A stretch of 17,957 nt of DNA from Treponema sp. UBA4328 (GCA_002394465.1 DGTU01000175.1:1-17957); one strand, 5' to 3'. Positions 1 through 7,969 are shown, counted from the first letter of the stretch. Numbers and translations: made by a program. Notes: generated by a model not told the origin, from the sequence alone.

Positions 1-294
1 GAAAAGGCAAAAGAAATCCAGCACATGCTCAAAGAAGATTTCGTAACTGATTTCGATGTTTCGGGCACTGTTGGAAAACGATACCGCCGTCAGGACGAGG
101 TCGGAACTCCGTTCTGCGTTACAGTTGACTACGACACAATCAACGAAAAGAACGACGACGGTTCAGTTAACAATAAATTCGGAACAGTCACAGTCCGCTT
201 CCGTGACAGCATGGAGCAGGAGAGGGTCAAGATTGAAGACTTGCACTCGTTCCTGTTCAAGGCTATCAAGGAATACAAGCCTGTTGTAAGATAA
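1..294 (+). CDS. glyS: Glycyl-tRNA synthetase, C-terminal part (5' end outside window)
   Basis: The reading frame is open from base 1 and ends at TAA 292-294, giving the last 97 residues. The segment fits the anticodon-binding domain of the single-chain dimeric class II glycyl-tRNA synthetase. It contains the GKRYRRQDEVGTPFCVTVD motif typical of that domain, then the DSMEQ..R element and a closing helix. The enzyme charges tRNA-Gly with glycine in the cytoplasm. The catalytic domain lies upstream of the window, so only the tail can be judged. A strong intrinsic terminator follows 15 nt later, so this gene ends its transcription unit. The closely similar His/Pro/Thr anticodon-binding domains are less likely because of the TPFCVTVDYDT sequence. 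Confidence 0.9.
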   Translation, partial: EKAKEIQHMLKEDFVTDFDVSGTVGKRYRRQDEVGTPFCVTVDYDTINEKNDDGSVNNKFGTVTVRFRDSMEQERVKIEDLHSFLFKAIKEYKPVVR

Positions 295-308
295 AAATTG
301 CCACACGG

Positions 309-347
309 AAAGACCTTAGCTCGTTTTGGGCTGAGGTCTTTTTTTTT
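309..347 (+). terminator. Intrinsic terminator after glyS
   Basis: An 11-bp stem (310-320 with 330-340, one T-G wobble) closes a 9-nt loop and runs straight into a run of T residues to 347. This is a textbook rho-independent terminator on the + strand, 15 nt after the glyS stop codon. Confidence 0.92.
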
Positions 348-351
348 CGCA

Positions 352-380
352 TTTTCAAGATTCTTCCATTATGCTATAAT
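352..380 (+). promoter_or_regulatory. Promoter of the aldo/keto reductase-like gene, near-leaderless
   Basis: TTTTCA (352-357), a 17-nt spacer and a perfect TATAAT (375-380) preceded by TGC make an extended -10 sigma-70 promoter. Transcription should begin near 387, only about 5 nt before the ATG at 392, leaving no room for a ribosome-binding site. The start at 392 is supported by the conserved N-terminal strand of the encoded protein. Confidence 0.75.
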
Positions 381-391
381 CTCACTGTTCT

Positions 392-1159
392 ATGGATTAC
401 ATCGCACTTGGCAAATCAAATCTTCTCGTTTCCCGGACGGCATTCGGCGCCATGGGACTTGGTGACATTGAAGATCATGAAGCTGCAATACGCATGGTAC
501 GAAATGCATATGAACAGGGAATCAATTTTTTTGATACCTCCTGCGAATCTCCTGAAAGCGAAAGGCGTCTTGGTGAAGCTCTCGAAGGACTCAACCGCAA
601 GGATGTCTTTATCGCAACAAAAACTGCAGCTCATTCTGCCCAGGAACTTGTGGAAAACCTCGGAATGAGCCTCTCAAACCTTAAAACCGACTACATTGAT
701 CTCTATCAGATTGAAAAATTCAGTTTAAGTCAGGATGAAGAAGCAGAGAACGAACTCATCGAGAAACTCCTTAACCTCAGGGAATCCGGAACGATCAAGC
801 ACATCGGCTTTGTTACCGACACCCTTGAAATTGCCCGGGCTGCAGTAGAAGGCAGCGGCCCCTGGGAAACCATTCAGTTTCCGTTTAACATGGCCTGCGA
901 CAATGACATCGTCGAATTTACACGGCAGTGTGCCGGCTCAGACATAGGCTTCATAGCAATGCGTCCCCTTTTCAGCGGTATCCTCACAAACATTCCGCTC
1001 GCCCTCGGCTATCTCAAGCAGTTCGAAAACGTCGTTCCTCTGTGGGGCGTCACAAATGAAGAAGAACTGCAGCAGATCCTCTACTTTACCCAGAATCCTC
1101 CGCGGATCGACGAACAGTTCCTCGCTGAAGTTGAAAACGTACGCTCATTCTTTAACTAA
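392..1159 (+). CDS. Aldo/keto reductase-fold protein lacking catalytic Tyr and His
   Basis: The 255-residue protein has the aldo/keto reductase barrel: GAMGLGD near residue 19, FFDTS at 46-50, IATK at 74-77, DYIDLY at 100-105, and a late MRPLFSGIL segment in the cofactor half. It is shorter than the usual 280-350 residues and has no ferredoxin-like C-terminal tail. Two residues of the family tetrad are kept, Asp48 and Lys77. The Tyr position, five residues after the Asp, is Ser53, and the His position after DLY is Glu108 (Q-I-E where other members have L-I-H). Standard NADPH-dependent carbonyl reduction is therefore doubtful; a binding, regulatory or altered-chemistry role is inferred. It has its own promoter and appears to be a single-gene unit, because the next promoter starts 3 nt after its stop codon. 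Confidence 0.85.
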   Translation: MDYIALGKSNLLVSRTAFGAMGLGDIEDHEAAIRMVRNAYEQGINFFDTSCESPESERRLGEALEGLNRKDVFIATKTAAHSAQELVENLGMSLSNLKTDYIDLYQIEKFSLSQDEEAENELIEKLLNLRESGTIKHIGFVTDTLEIARAAVEGSGPWETIQFPFNMACDNDIVEFTRQCAGSDIGFIAMRPLFSGILTNIPLALGYLKQFENVVPLWGVTNEEELQQILYFTQNPPRIDEQFLAEVENVRSFFN

Positions 1160-1162
1160 AAA

Positions 1163-1191
1163 TTGAATTTGCACATTTCCTGTGCTATACT
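1163..1191 (+). promoter_or_regulatory. Promoter of the ATPase/CNB fusion and NFACT genes
   Basis: TTGAAT (1163-1168), a 17-nt spacer and TATACT (1186-1191) with an upstream TGC extended -10 element. The predicted start near 1198 gives a leader of about 25 nt containing GAGG (1212-1215) ahead of ATG 1223, unlike the near-leaderless genes on either side. Confidence 0.78.
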
Positions 1192-1222
1192 TTTAAAAAA
1201 AGTTGCCGCATGAGGTCATCAA

Positions 1223-2512
1223 ATGAAAAAGATTCTTACCGCTTCATCAAATCCTGAAGTTATCAAGACAATCGAGAACGCATGTAAACGATACTCTGCA
1301 TATTTTTATTCTTCAGTTTTTTCTGATACTGACGCAATCATTAATAACATTGACTACGAAATGCCTGAAATCAAGGTTCTTGACTTTACTTCAAAGCAGA
1401 TTGATACACCAAAAATTCTTTCCATAATTGACGAAGACCCGTGGCTTCATTACGGCGGAATAATCTGCGTCTGCAAAAGCGAAGACCAGGTCTGCGAAAT
1501 CGAACAGAGCAAAAACAGCAACATTCTTTCAGCACTGACCGTCAAAAATTTTACAAAGCATTTTTCACGAATCCTGCGCATTCTCTGGCAGAACCAGAGG
1601 TTCCTTTTTAACCGCGGCATGCAGGATTTAATCGGCGGACAGGAATCAGGAGAATTCATCTGCGGAAACGACCCTCTCGACCTCCGCTTTTACACAAACT
1701 TTCTTGTAAGCTATCTTTACAACACAAACCGGATCGATGAAGAAAACCGTTTTAACCTTCAGATGTCCCTCATGGAACTTCTGACAAACGCACTCGAACA
1801 CGGAAACCTTGAGATTTCCTTTGAAGAAAAAACCGAATGGATGCAGAAAGGCGGCGACATTATCGAACTCATTGAACGCCGTTCAAACGATCCCAAATAT
1901 GCTGAAAGACGCATTAAAATTTCATATATCATCGGAAAGTCGCGAAGCCGTTTCATCATAAGAGACGACGGAAAGGGATTCGACTGGCGTAAATTTACAA
2001 ACATCAACGAACCGACGATTGCCCTTCACGGACGCGGAATTTCCCTTTCGACAGGCCTTACTGACAAACTCACCTACAATGATGCCGGCAACGAAGTCAG
2101 TTTTGAAATTGAAAACCTCAAGAATACGACGAACAACATTCCTGGAATCATGCGCTCCTTTGACACGCTTACATACACGGACAAGCAGATTGTATGCCGC
2201 GAAAATGAAATGTCAAACGACCTGTTCTTTATCATAAGCGGCAGGTTCGCAGTTTACTCGGGACGCAAGCTTGTTTCAGTCATTACTCCGAATGATCTGT
2301 TCATCGGCGAAATGGCATTCCTCCTCAATGACAGGCGTTCTGCAACTGTTCTTGCCGTCGGTGAATGCAAGCTGATTAAAATTCCAAAAGGTGATTTTCT
2401 CACGCTGATCAGGCACAACCCTCACTACGGCATCTTCCTTTCACGCATGCTCGCACAGCGTCTGCTCAAACAGACTCAGAAAACGATTTCACTGCAGCAG
2501 AAGTATCAGTAA
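1223..2512 (+). CDS. Receiver-like / HATPase / cyclic-nucleotide-binding domain fusion
   Basis: The 429-residue soluble protein appears to have three modules. Residues 1-125 resemble a degenerate receiver, with an acidic residue at Asp54 (VLDF) but no clear acidic pair near the start. Residues about 150-300 are a GHKL/HATPase fold: N-box MELLTNALEHGN at 184-195, G1 box RDDGKGF at 247-253 and HGRGISL at 269-275. No phosphoacceptor His helix is seen, so it resembles RsbW-type serine kinases or anti-sigma factors more than a histidine kinase. Residues about 318-415 are a cyclic-nucleotide-binding domain with a phosphate-binding cassette G362-E363...R372-S373-A374-T375 that keeps the Gly, Glu and Arg normally needed for ligand. 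The gene starts its unit and ends 2 nt before the NFACT gene. A ligand-gated protein kinase or anti-sigma switch is inferred. Confidence 0.82.
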   Translation: MKKILTASSNPEVIKTIENACKRYSAYFYSSVFSDTDAIINNIDYEMPEIKVLDFTSKQIDTPKILSIIDEDPWLHYGGIICVCKSEDQVCEIEQSKNSNILSALTVKNFTKHFSRILRILWQNQRFLFNRGMQDLIGGQESGEFICGNDPLDLRFYTNFLVSYLYNTNRIDEENRFNLQMSLMELLTNALEHGNLEISFEEKTEWMQKGGDIIELIERRSNDPKYAERRIKISYIIGKSRSRFIIRDDGKGFDWRKFTNINEPTIALHGRGISLSTGLTDKLTYNDAGNEVSFEIENLKNTTNNIPGIMRSFDTLTYTDKQIVCRENEMSNDLFFIISGRFAVYSGRKLVSVITPNDLFIGEMAFLLNDRRSATVLAVGECKLIKIPKGDFLTLIRHNPHYGIFLSRMLAQRLLKQTQKTISLQQKYQ

Positions 2513-2514
2513 AA

Positions 2515-4005
2515 ATGTCTTTAAACTGCAATGAAATTGACCTGATTCTCTCTGAGCTTGACCTCGCCGGAAGTTTTCTTCAGGAAGTCGTACAGCCGAA
2601 TTACAGTTCAATTGCGCTTTACACGTACAAGCCCGGAGTTCCAAAAACCGTTTTTATCTCTCTTGAAGCCGGTTCCTGCAGAATCTGTGAAACAAGGCGC
2701 AAAATTACGAAAAACGACAAACCGCTCCGCTTCAATGAAATGCTCAAATCCCGGATTAAGGGCGCAAGAATCATTTCATGTTCCCAGATTTCAGGCGAAC
2801 GCATCATAAAAATTGAACTTGAAAAGGCCGGTACTGTTTATGTTATGCCCCAGGCCCAGGAACATACCGCAAAAAAATCAAAATCCCTTCAGCAGGATGA
2901 CGGGGATGAACTGTATACCCTTTACATAAGGCTGTGGTCAAATGCCGGAAACATTTTCCTCTGTGACAAAGACGATATAATTCTTGATTCCTTCTACCGG
3001 AGGCCTGCAAAGGGTGAAAAAACAGGCGAAAAATTCCTTCTTCCCGAAGGAAAAAACAGCAGCAAAGACTTTCCTGTCAGAACGTTTGAAGAACTTGAAG
3101 GCAGCAGTTCACTGAGCTTTAATCAGAAAGTTGATCTGTACTATTCACAGAATTCGGCACAGACTTCACTGGACTCCCTGCTTGAACAGGCAGAAAAATG
3201 GTATGAATCCCACAGAAGCCGTCTTGCCTCAGCCCTCGAAAGGCTCAGGGAAAAACGCTCAGACTTTCTCAATGCAGCGAGATACAAACATCAGGGCGAT
3301 TTAATTCTTGCCTTCGGTCATCTTATTGACGGAAAATCAAATTTCCTTGAATGCGATGACTATGAAACAGGCCGGAAGGTCAGCATAAAAATAGATCCTG
3401 AAAAATCCGCTCAGGAAAATGCCGCAAAATACTATGAGACGTACAAAAAACAGTCAGGCGGACTTGAAAACCTGGATTACGATATAGAGGCCGGCGAAAA
3501 AGAACTTGCAGCTCTTGAAAAGCAGTACAGGACAATAATTACCGAAAAAAATCCCGTCAAGCTTGAACAGGTTCTCCGCAAGACACAGAAACCGAAGCAG
3601 CAGGAAAAGAAATCTCACTCCGGACTTGATTACCAGATTGACGGCTGGCAGATTATTGTAGGACGGGATGCTTCAGAAAATGACGAACTGCTCAGGCATA
3701 ACGTTAAAGGCGCTGACATGTGGCTTCATGTGCGCGACTATCACGGAGGCTATGTTTTCATCAAAAACCGTCCCGGAAAAACAGTTCCCCTTGAAATTCT
3801 TCTCTATGCCGGAAACCTTGCAGTCTGGTATTCAAAGGCACGTAAAAACGGAAGCGCAGACCTCTACTATACTCAGGTAAAACACCTCCGCCGCGCAAAA
3901 AATGCCCCGAAAGGTACGGTTCTGCCGACAAACGAAAAGAATCTGTTCATTAAACTGGATGAAGCAAAGCTCCGCAAACTTCAGGCTGAAAATACGGCAT
4001 TTTAA
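2515..4005 (+). CDS. rqcH: NFACT/RqcH-family ribosome-quality-control protein
   Basis: The 496-residue protein has the NFACT order: an N-terminal domain (about 1-200), a coiled-coil middle (about 220-350, with long charged helices such as KLEQVLRKTQ) and a C-terminal NFACT-R (DUF814) domain at about 375-480. The latter carries GRDASENDELLRHNVKGAD, MWLHVRDYHGGYVFIKN and HLRRAKNAPKGTV. Family members bind the 50S subunit with peptidyl-tRNA and add alanine tails to stalled chains; some were earlier described as fibronectin-binding proteins. It is somewhat shorter than the roughly 570-residue Bacillus protein. The Asp-Arg pair reported as essential for tailing in RqcH lies where this protein has Glu95-Arg96 (GERI), a conservative change. 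The ATG is 2 nt past the preceding stop with no good Shine-Dalgarno, which implies translational coupling. The gene symbol rests on family resemblance only. Confidence 0.85.
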   Translation: MSLNCNEIDLILSELDLAGSFLQEVVQPNYSSIALYTYKPGVPKTVFISLEAGSCRICETRRKITKNDKPLRFNEMLKSRIKGARIISCSQISGERIIKIELEKAGTVYVMPQAQEHTAKKSKSLQQDDGDELYTLYIRLWSNAGNIFLCDKDDIILDSFYRRPAKGEKTGEKFLLPEGKNSSKDFPVRTFEELEGSSSLSFNQKVDLYYSQNSAQTSLDSLLEQAEKWYESHRSRLASALERLREKRSDFLNAARYKHQGDLILAFGHLIDGKSNFLECDDYETGRKVSIKIDPEKSAQENAAKYYETYKKQSGGLENLDYDIEAGEKELAALEKQYRTIITEKNPVKLEQVLRKTQKPKQQEKKSHSGLDYQIDGWQIIVGRDASENDELLRHNVKGADMWLHVRDYHGGYVFIKNRPGKTVPLEILLYAGNLAVWYSKARKNGSADLYYTQVKHLRRAKNAPKGTVLPTNEKNLFIKLDEAKLRKLQAENTAF

Positions 4006-4040
4006 TCCGGGCACGAACCGGTAAATATCGCATAAGTTCC

Positions 4041-4056
4041 TTCAATCTGCTATAAT
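4041..4056 (+). promoter_or_regulatory. Extended -10 promoter of metF, leaderless
   Basis: TGC-TATAAT (4048-4056) is a perfect extended -10. The -35 region about 17 nt upstream (near 4028-4033) is poor, which an extended -10 can tolerate. Transcription should start about 4062-4064, coinciding with the ATG at 4064. Two earlier in-frame ATGs (4055, 4058) lie inside or immediately after the -10 box and cannot be on the transcript. Confidence 0.78.
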
Positions 4057-4063
4057 GATGCCC

Positions 4064-4945
4064 ATGAAAATAACGGACATCCTTAACAGTAAAAAAGTTT
4101 CACTTTCATTTGAAGTTTTCCCGCCGAAGAAGCAGGACGCACTTGAATCAATCAAAAATACGGCAGTAACCCTCACGGAATTCAAGCCGGATTTTATCAG
4201 CGTAACATTCGGTGCAGGAGGAACTACACAGGGCTACACTGCAGACATAGCAGAAGCAATTGAAAAAAACGGTACCACAGCCCTTGCACACCTTACATGC
4301 GTCCGTTCAACAAAAGAAGCACTCAACAGCATAATCAGCAATTTAAAATCAAAAAAGATTTCCAACATTCTTGCACTCCGCGGAGACTTCCCGAAAGATG
4401 CAGTTGAAGGCGAAAACGTATTCCCGTCAGGCTTAACGCACGCCTCAGATCTGGTTACTGTACTGAAAGATGAGGGATTTTGTGTCGGAGGAGCCTGCTA
4501 CCCTGAAGGACATCCTGAAAGTTCAAGCCGCGACACTGACATCGAAAACCTTAAGTACAAGGTTGATGCAGGAGTTGATTTTCTGACAACCCAGATGTTC
4601 TTCGATAATGACATGCTTTATTCTTTCCTGTACCGTCTTCAGTCGGCAGGAATTCATGTTCCGGTACTTGCAGGCATCATGCCGATAACAAATGCAGCCC
4701 AGATAAACCGCATGGTTGACCTGTCAAACGCATACATTCCGCGCAAACTCCTTGCAATCTGTGACCGTTTCCGTAACCATCCGGAAGCAATGATGCAGGC
4801 CGGAATTGCGTACGCAACAGATCAGATAATCGACCTGATTTCAAACGGAGTCCGGGGAATTCATATCTATACTATGAATAAACCTGAAATCGCCGGTGCA
4901 ATTGTCAAAAACGTAAGCGAAATAATAAAGGCTACTAACTCGTAA
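4064..4945 (+). CDS. metF: 5,10-methylenetetrahydrofolate reductase
   Basis: The 293-residue protein is full length for a bacterial MetF. It reduces methylenetetrahydrofolate to methyltetrahydrofolate with an FAD cofactor, supplying methyl groups for methionine synthesis. Visible motifs are SFEVFPPK at 15-22 with the catalytic Glu17, VTFGAGGTT at 47-55, AHLTC at 75-79, LALRGDFP at 103-110 with Asp108 in the flavin site, and TQMFFDN and GIMPI in the C-terminal half. The start is placed at the third of three in-frame ATGs because the first two overlap or abut the -10 box. No Shine-Dalgarno is present, so the message is probably leaderless. The stop lies 9 nt from the end of a convergent gene, with no terminator between them. 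Confidence 0.93.
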   Translation: MKITDILNSKKVSLSFEVFPPKKQDALESIKNTAVTLTEFKPDFISVTFGAGGTTQGYTADIAEAIEKNGTTALAHLTCVRSTKEALNSIISNLKSKKISNILALRGDFPKDAVEGENVFPSGLTHASDLVTVLKDEGFCVGGACYPEGHPESSSRDTDIENLKYKVDAGVDFLTTQMFFDNDMLYSFLYRLQSAGIHVPVLAGIMPITNAAQINRMVDLSNAYIPRKLLAICDRFRNHPEAMMQAGIAYATDQIIDLISNGVRGIHIYTMNKPEIAGAIVKNVSEIIKATNS

Positions 4946-4954
4946 ACTCAGTCT

Positions 4955-5467
4955 TTATTTAAACGGCCTGTATGAACCGTTATCATTCCATACAGGCATG
5001 TCGACATACATGTAGGTTTCACGCGTATATACGACCGCCTCAAAATAGTCGCCTTCCTTGAGGCTCAGGATTTTTGCAATCACATCATCAGCAGTTTTAC
5101 GCGGATAAACAACACCAATATCCCAGGCCAGAAGTTTCGTTGTCCCGAGATCTACGATATATTCACCGAGAACATTTTTCTTGACCTTTTTAATGTATCC
5201 TGAAATCTTTATGGCACGGTCTGCAAATTCCTGTGAACACTTTTTTTCAAACAGTTCCGAATTTTTTCCGCAGGACTTGCGCAGGGCATCGTACTCCTTG
5301 TAAAGGGAATCAGTAGTATATTTATTTACCGGCTCTGACTGAAGCTTCTTCAAATCTGTGTTTGAAAGGATGTGCGTATTTCCTTCCCTCGTCTGAGGAA
5401 ATTTAGTTTCGCAGAAGCAGGCAGCAGCCAGAAAGCTCAATGCAATAAGGATAAAAGATTTCTTCAT
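4955..5467 (-). CDS. Small exported protein with OB-fold (tRNA_anti-like) domain
   Basis: The 170-residue protein starts with a signal peptide: MKKS, then a hydrophobic core ending AAAC at 14-17, followed by another Cys at 19. This could be a spirochaete-type lipobox with Cys17 lipidated, or a signal peptidase I substrate. The mature part has a charged helical stretch (37-85) followed by an all-beta region (about 82-165) with ISGYIKKVKKNVLGEYIVDL and LKEGDYFEAVVY, which fits the tRNA_anti-like OB-fold of small bacterial exported proteins. No catalytic residues are recognisable and the function is unknown. The start is set by a good CAGGAG (5473-5478) 5 nt upstream of the ATG. It is a single-gene unit, bounded upstream by the terminator of the ketosynthase operon. 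Confidence 0.72.
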   Translation of the reverse strand: MKKSFILIALSFLAAACFCETKFPQTREGNTHILSNTDLKKLQSEPVNKYTTDSLYKEYDALRKSCGKNSELFEKKCSQEFADRAIKISGYIKKVKKNVLGEYIVDLGTTKLLAWDIGVVYPRKTADDVIAKILSLKEGDYFEAVVYTRETYMYVDMPVWNDNGSYRPFK

Positions 5468-5502
5468 AAAAACTCCTGAGTATATTTTATCACGGTTTTT
5501 TC

Positions 5503-5539
5503 AAATAAAAAACCTCCGCACAAAATCTGTACGGAGGTT
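5503..5539 (-). terminator. Intrinsic terminator of the acp-ketosynthase unit
   Basis: On the - strand an 8-bp G+C-rich stem (5539-5532 with 5518-5511, extendable past one mismatch by 2 bp) is followed by a T-rich tract (5512-5503). A weaker 6-bp hairpin (5560-5555 with 5544-5539) sits between it and the ketosynthase stop codon. Confidence 0.88.
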
Positions 5540-5561
5540 CCTGACTAAAATATTTCAGGAT

Positions 5562-7943
5562 TTATCTTGAAAGTACTAGAGCAGTATAAGATCCGCCTGT
5601 AGCAAATGAAAGGACAAGAACCTTATTCAATGATGAAGACTCTGTCATCCTGCGTGAAACGCTTCCGTCAGAAGCAATTACATACGCATTGTCACTTTCA
5701 ATGTCACCGTGAAGCATAAGGGCTGCATGTGCAGCCTGAAGAGCGGCAGTTCCTGCACGGCCTTCACCGGTACGCTCCTTGATTTCAAAAACAGGTTTTC
5801 CGGCGAACAGTTTTGAGAGAACTGATTTTTCGATGTCATCTACGGCTTTCATTCCGTTTGCAAAACCGTAAACAGCATCAATATCACCGGCATTAATGCC
5901 TGAATCTGCAAGTGCATCTGCAACAGCCTTTTCAAGAGCCTCTGAAGTTCCTGACAGTGCACCGAACCTGACGTTTTTGCGTCCGCTTCCATAACCGAGG
6001 ATGCGTGCATCTACTTCTGCTCCGCGGGCCCTGGCATTTGAAGTTTCTTCAAGAACGATGCTTGTACTTGCATCACCGATAACGAAACCGTCACCGCCTG
6101 AGAAAGGGCCTTCTGCAGTTTTTGCCTTGTATCCGAGTTCAGCAAACAGGCTGTCGATAACAGGAATGTTTTCATCATTACCGGTAGCAATCATGATCTT
6201 TTCCTGTCCTTCCCTGATTACATTCATTGAGTAGAGAATGCTTGTCAAACCGGAAACAGGACCGCTCGTTACGGTAACGCTGTAACCTTTGAGTCCTGAA
6301 CAGATTGAAAGGTATCCGCCAGCAGCATTGTATACGGTATTCGGGAATTTAAAGGCGCTTCCCTTTGCATTACCCTTTTCACCGATCAGCTCTTCAAAAT
6401 CATACGTCGAACCGAGTGCACCTTCACTTGTTCCGACAATATTTCCGATTTCCTTTGCATTTTCTTCAGTTACGGTAAGCTTTGCATCTTTAAGTGCGCG
6501 CATTCCGGTTACGACCTGAAGCTGGCTGAAATTATCCAGTTTGCGGTAAAATGCCATCTTTATTCCGAGGTCATCATATTCTGAAGTTTCAATGACTGAA
6601 TGAATGCTTGTTTCAGACGGCTTTGAATCTGCCTTGACCGAAGCGATATAGGCTTCCTTTGTGTGTCCGAGAGGGTTTACGATTCCTAGTCCGGTAATTG
6701 CAATGTCAGCCTTTGATTTGCTGACTTTTACGTCTCCGGCATTTTTGCTGAAAATAATGCTTGCATTGTTTCCGCCGAACGCAAATGAATTGCTCATTAC
6801 TGCCGTAAGTTCCTTTGAATGAGGCACATTCTGAACGAATTCAATCTTACCGGCCTTTTCCTTAAGCTTTTCCTTGTCTTCTTCTGAATATCCGAGTGTC
6901 GGAAGAACCGTATTTTCTGTAAGAGCCTTAACCGAGAAAACGGCTTCAATTGCACCGGCTGCACCAAGACAGTGGCCTGTCATTGCTTTTGTTGAACTGG
7001 CACTTAAATTATCATTTTCACCGTCAAAGACTGCATGAAGCGAAAGGAATTCTGCATTGTCATTCTTTGCAGTTCCGGTTCCGTGACCGTTTACATAACC
7101 GATGTCCTTTTTACTGATTCCGGAATTATCGATTGCACGCTTAATGGCTTCAATCTGACACAGACCGTCTTCACGCGGAGCCGTAATATGATGAGCATCT
7201 GTCGTGATTCCTGCACCAAGAACTTCACAATACATTTTTGCATTGCGTGCCTTTGCATGGGCATAAGACTCAACGATAACTACACCTGCACCTTCTCCAA
7301 GCGTAATGCCTGTACAGCGGTTAAAAGGAGAACAGCCGTTTTCATCAAGTGCATGAAGTGAAAGGAATCCCGAATATGGAATCGATGCAAAAGAATCTGC
7401 ACCGCCTGCAATTACGATATCAGCCTTTCCCGCACGGATAAGGTCACAGGCATAGGCAACGCTTATGGTTCCTGCAGCACATGCATTTGCAACGTTGGTT
7501 ACGATACCGCCTGCACCTGCGAGTTCAGCAACCTGAGATGCAATCGGTGCAATCGGCATTTTAAGAATGTCAGATTTATTTTTTCCATGCTTGTAGTAAT
7601 GTTCAATGCTGACTGCTCCGCCGACACAGCTTCCGATGATAACGCTGACACGAGGATCATCATTTCCTTTTGAAAGGCCTGAATCAGCAAGGGCTTCTTT
7701 TGCAGCCTTAAGGCAGAGTTTTGAAGCGCGGTCCTTTTCTTCAGGAGCATCGATGTCATCAAGGGTATCGCAGTTTACTTCTGCAGCCAGGGTTGCATAG
7801 CAGTTTTCAGTATCAACTGTTGTTGTGTTTTTAATGCCTGATACTGAGGCCAGTACGTTTTTCCAGGATTCTTCAACTGAATTTCCGATGGCACAGATCA
7901 TGCCAAGTCCTGTTACGACACAACGGTTCTTTTCTTCGGTCAT
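5562..7943 (-). CDS. Double beta-ketoacyl synthase: active KAS fused to inactive KAS
   Basis: The 793-residue protein holds two complete thiolase-fold ketosynthase domains. Domain 1 (about 5-400) has the whole FabF-type set: Cys155 in NVANACAAGT, His287 in NGHGTGT, Lys319 and His324 in STKAMTGHCLGAAG, plus the C-terminal NSFAFGGNN. It should condense acyl groups with malonyl-ACP. Domain 2 (about 412-793), after a short charged linker, keeps the fold (ITGLGIVNPLG, SVTV, FSGGDGF) but has Pro562 at the Cys position, Phe694 at the first His and Glu727 at the second His; Lys722 remains. It resembles a chain-length-factor or decarboxylase-dead partner joined in one chain. The start is placed at ATG 7943, where KNRCVVTGLGM begins and GGAAGG sits upstream. 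The acp gene upstream is the likely partner. The product may be a special fatty acid or polyketide chain rather than housekeeping fatty acids; this is inference. Confidence 0.88.
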   Translation of the reverse strand: MTEEKNRCVVTGLGMICAIGNSVEESWKNVLASVSGIKNTTTVDTENCYATLAAEVNCDTLDDIDAPEEKDRASKLCLKAAKEALADSGLSKGNDDPRVSVIIGSCVGGAVSIEHYYKHGKNKSDILKMPIAPIASQVAELAGAGGIVTNVANACAAGTISVAYACDLIRAGKADIVIAGGADSFASIPYSGFLSLHALDENGCSPFNRCTGITLGEGAGVVIVESYAHAKARNAKMYCEVLGAGITTDAHHITAPREDGLCQIEAIKRAIDNSGISKKDIGYVNGHGTGTAKNDNAEFLSLHAVFDGENDNLSASSTKAMTGHCLGAAGAIEAVFSVKALTENTVLPTLGYSEEDKEKLKEKAGKIEFVQNVPHSKELTAVMSNSFAFGGNNASIIFSKNAGDVKVSKSKADIAITGLGIVNPLGHTKEAYIASVKADSKPSETSIHSVIETSEYDDLGIKMAFYRKLDNFSQLQVVTGMRALKDAKLTVTEENAKEIGNIVGTSEGALGSTYDFEELIGEKGNAKGSAFKFPNTVYNAAGGYLSICSGLKGYSVTVTSGPVSGLTSILYSMNVIREGQEKIMIATGNDENIPVIDSLFAELGYKAKTAEGPFSGGDGFVIGDASTSIVLEETSNARARGAEVDARILGYGSGRKNVRFGALSGTSEALEKAVADALADSGINAGDIDAVYGFANGMKAVDDIEKSVLSKLFAGKPVFEIKERTGEGRAGTAALQAAHAALMLHGDIESDNAYVIASDGSVSRRMTESSSLNKVLVLSFATGGSYTALVLSR

Positions 7944-7969
7944 TTGTATTTTCCTTCCTGTAAAATAAT

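Noticed and set aside
4055..4063. Two upstream in-frame ATGs for metF
   Set aside because: They overlap or abut the TATAAT box, so they cannot be on the transcript; ATG 4064 fits the family start.
4998..5007. 10-bp palindrome ATGTCGACAT
   Set aside because: It lies within codons for the conserved OB-fold end; with no second copy or gene start nearby it is likely chance.
7035..7361. 108-codon + strand open frame inside the ketosynthase gene
   Set aside because: It is antisense to a well-conserved catalytic domain, with no Shine-Dalgarno, promoter or recognisable family.
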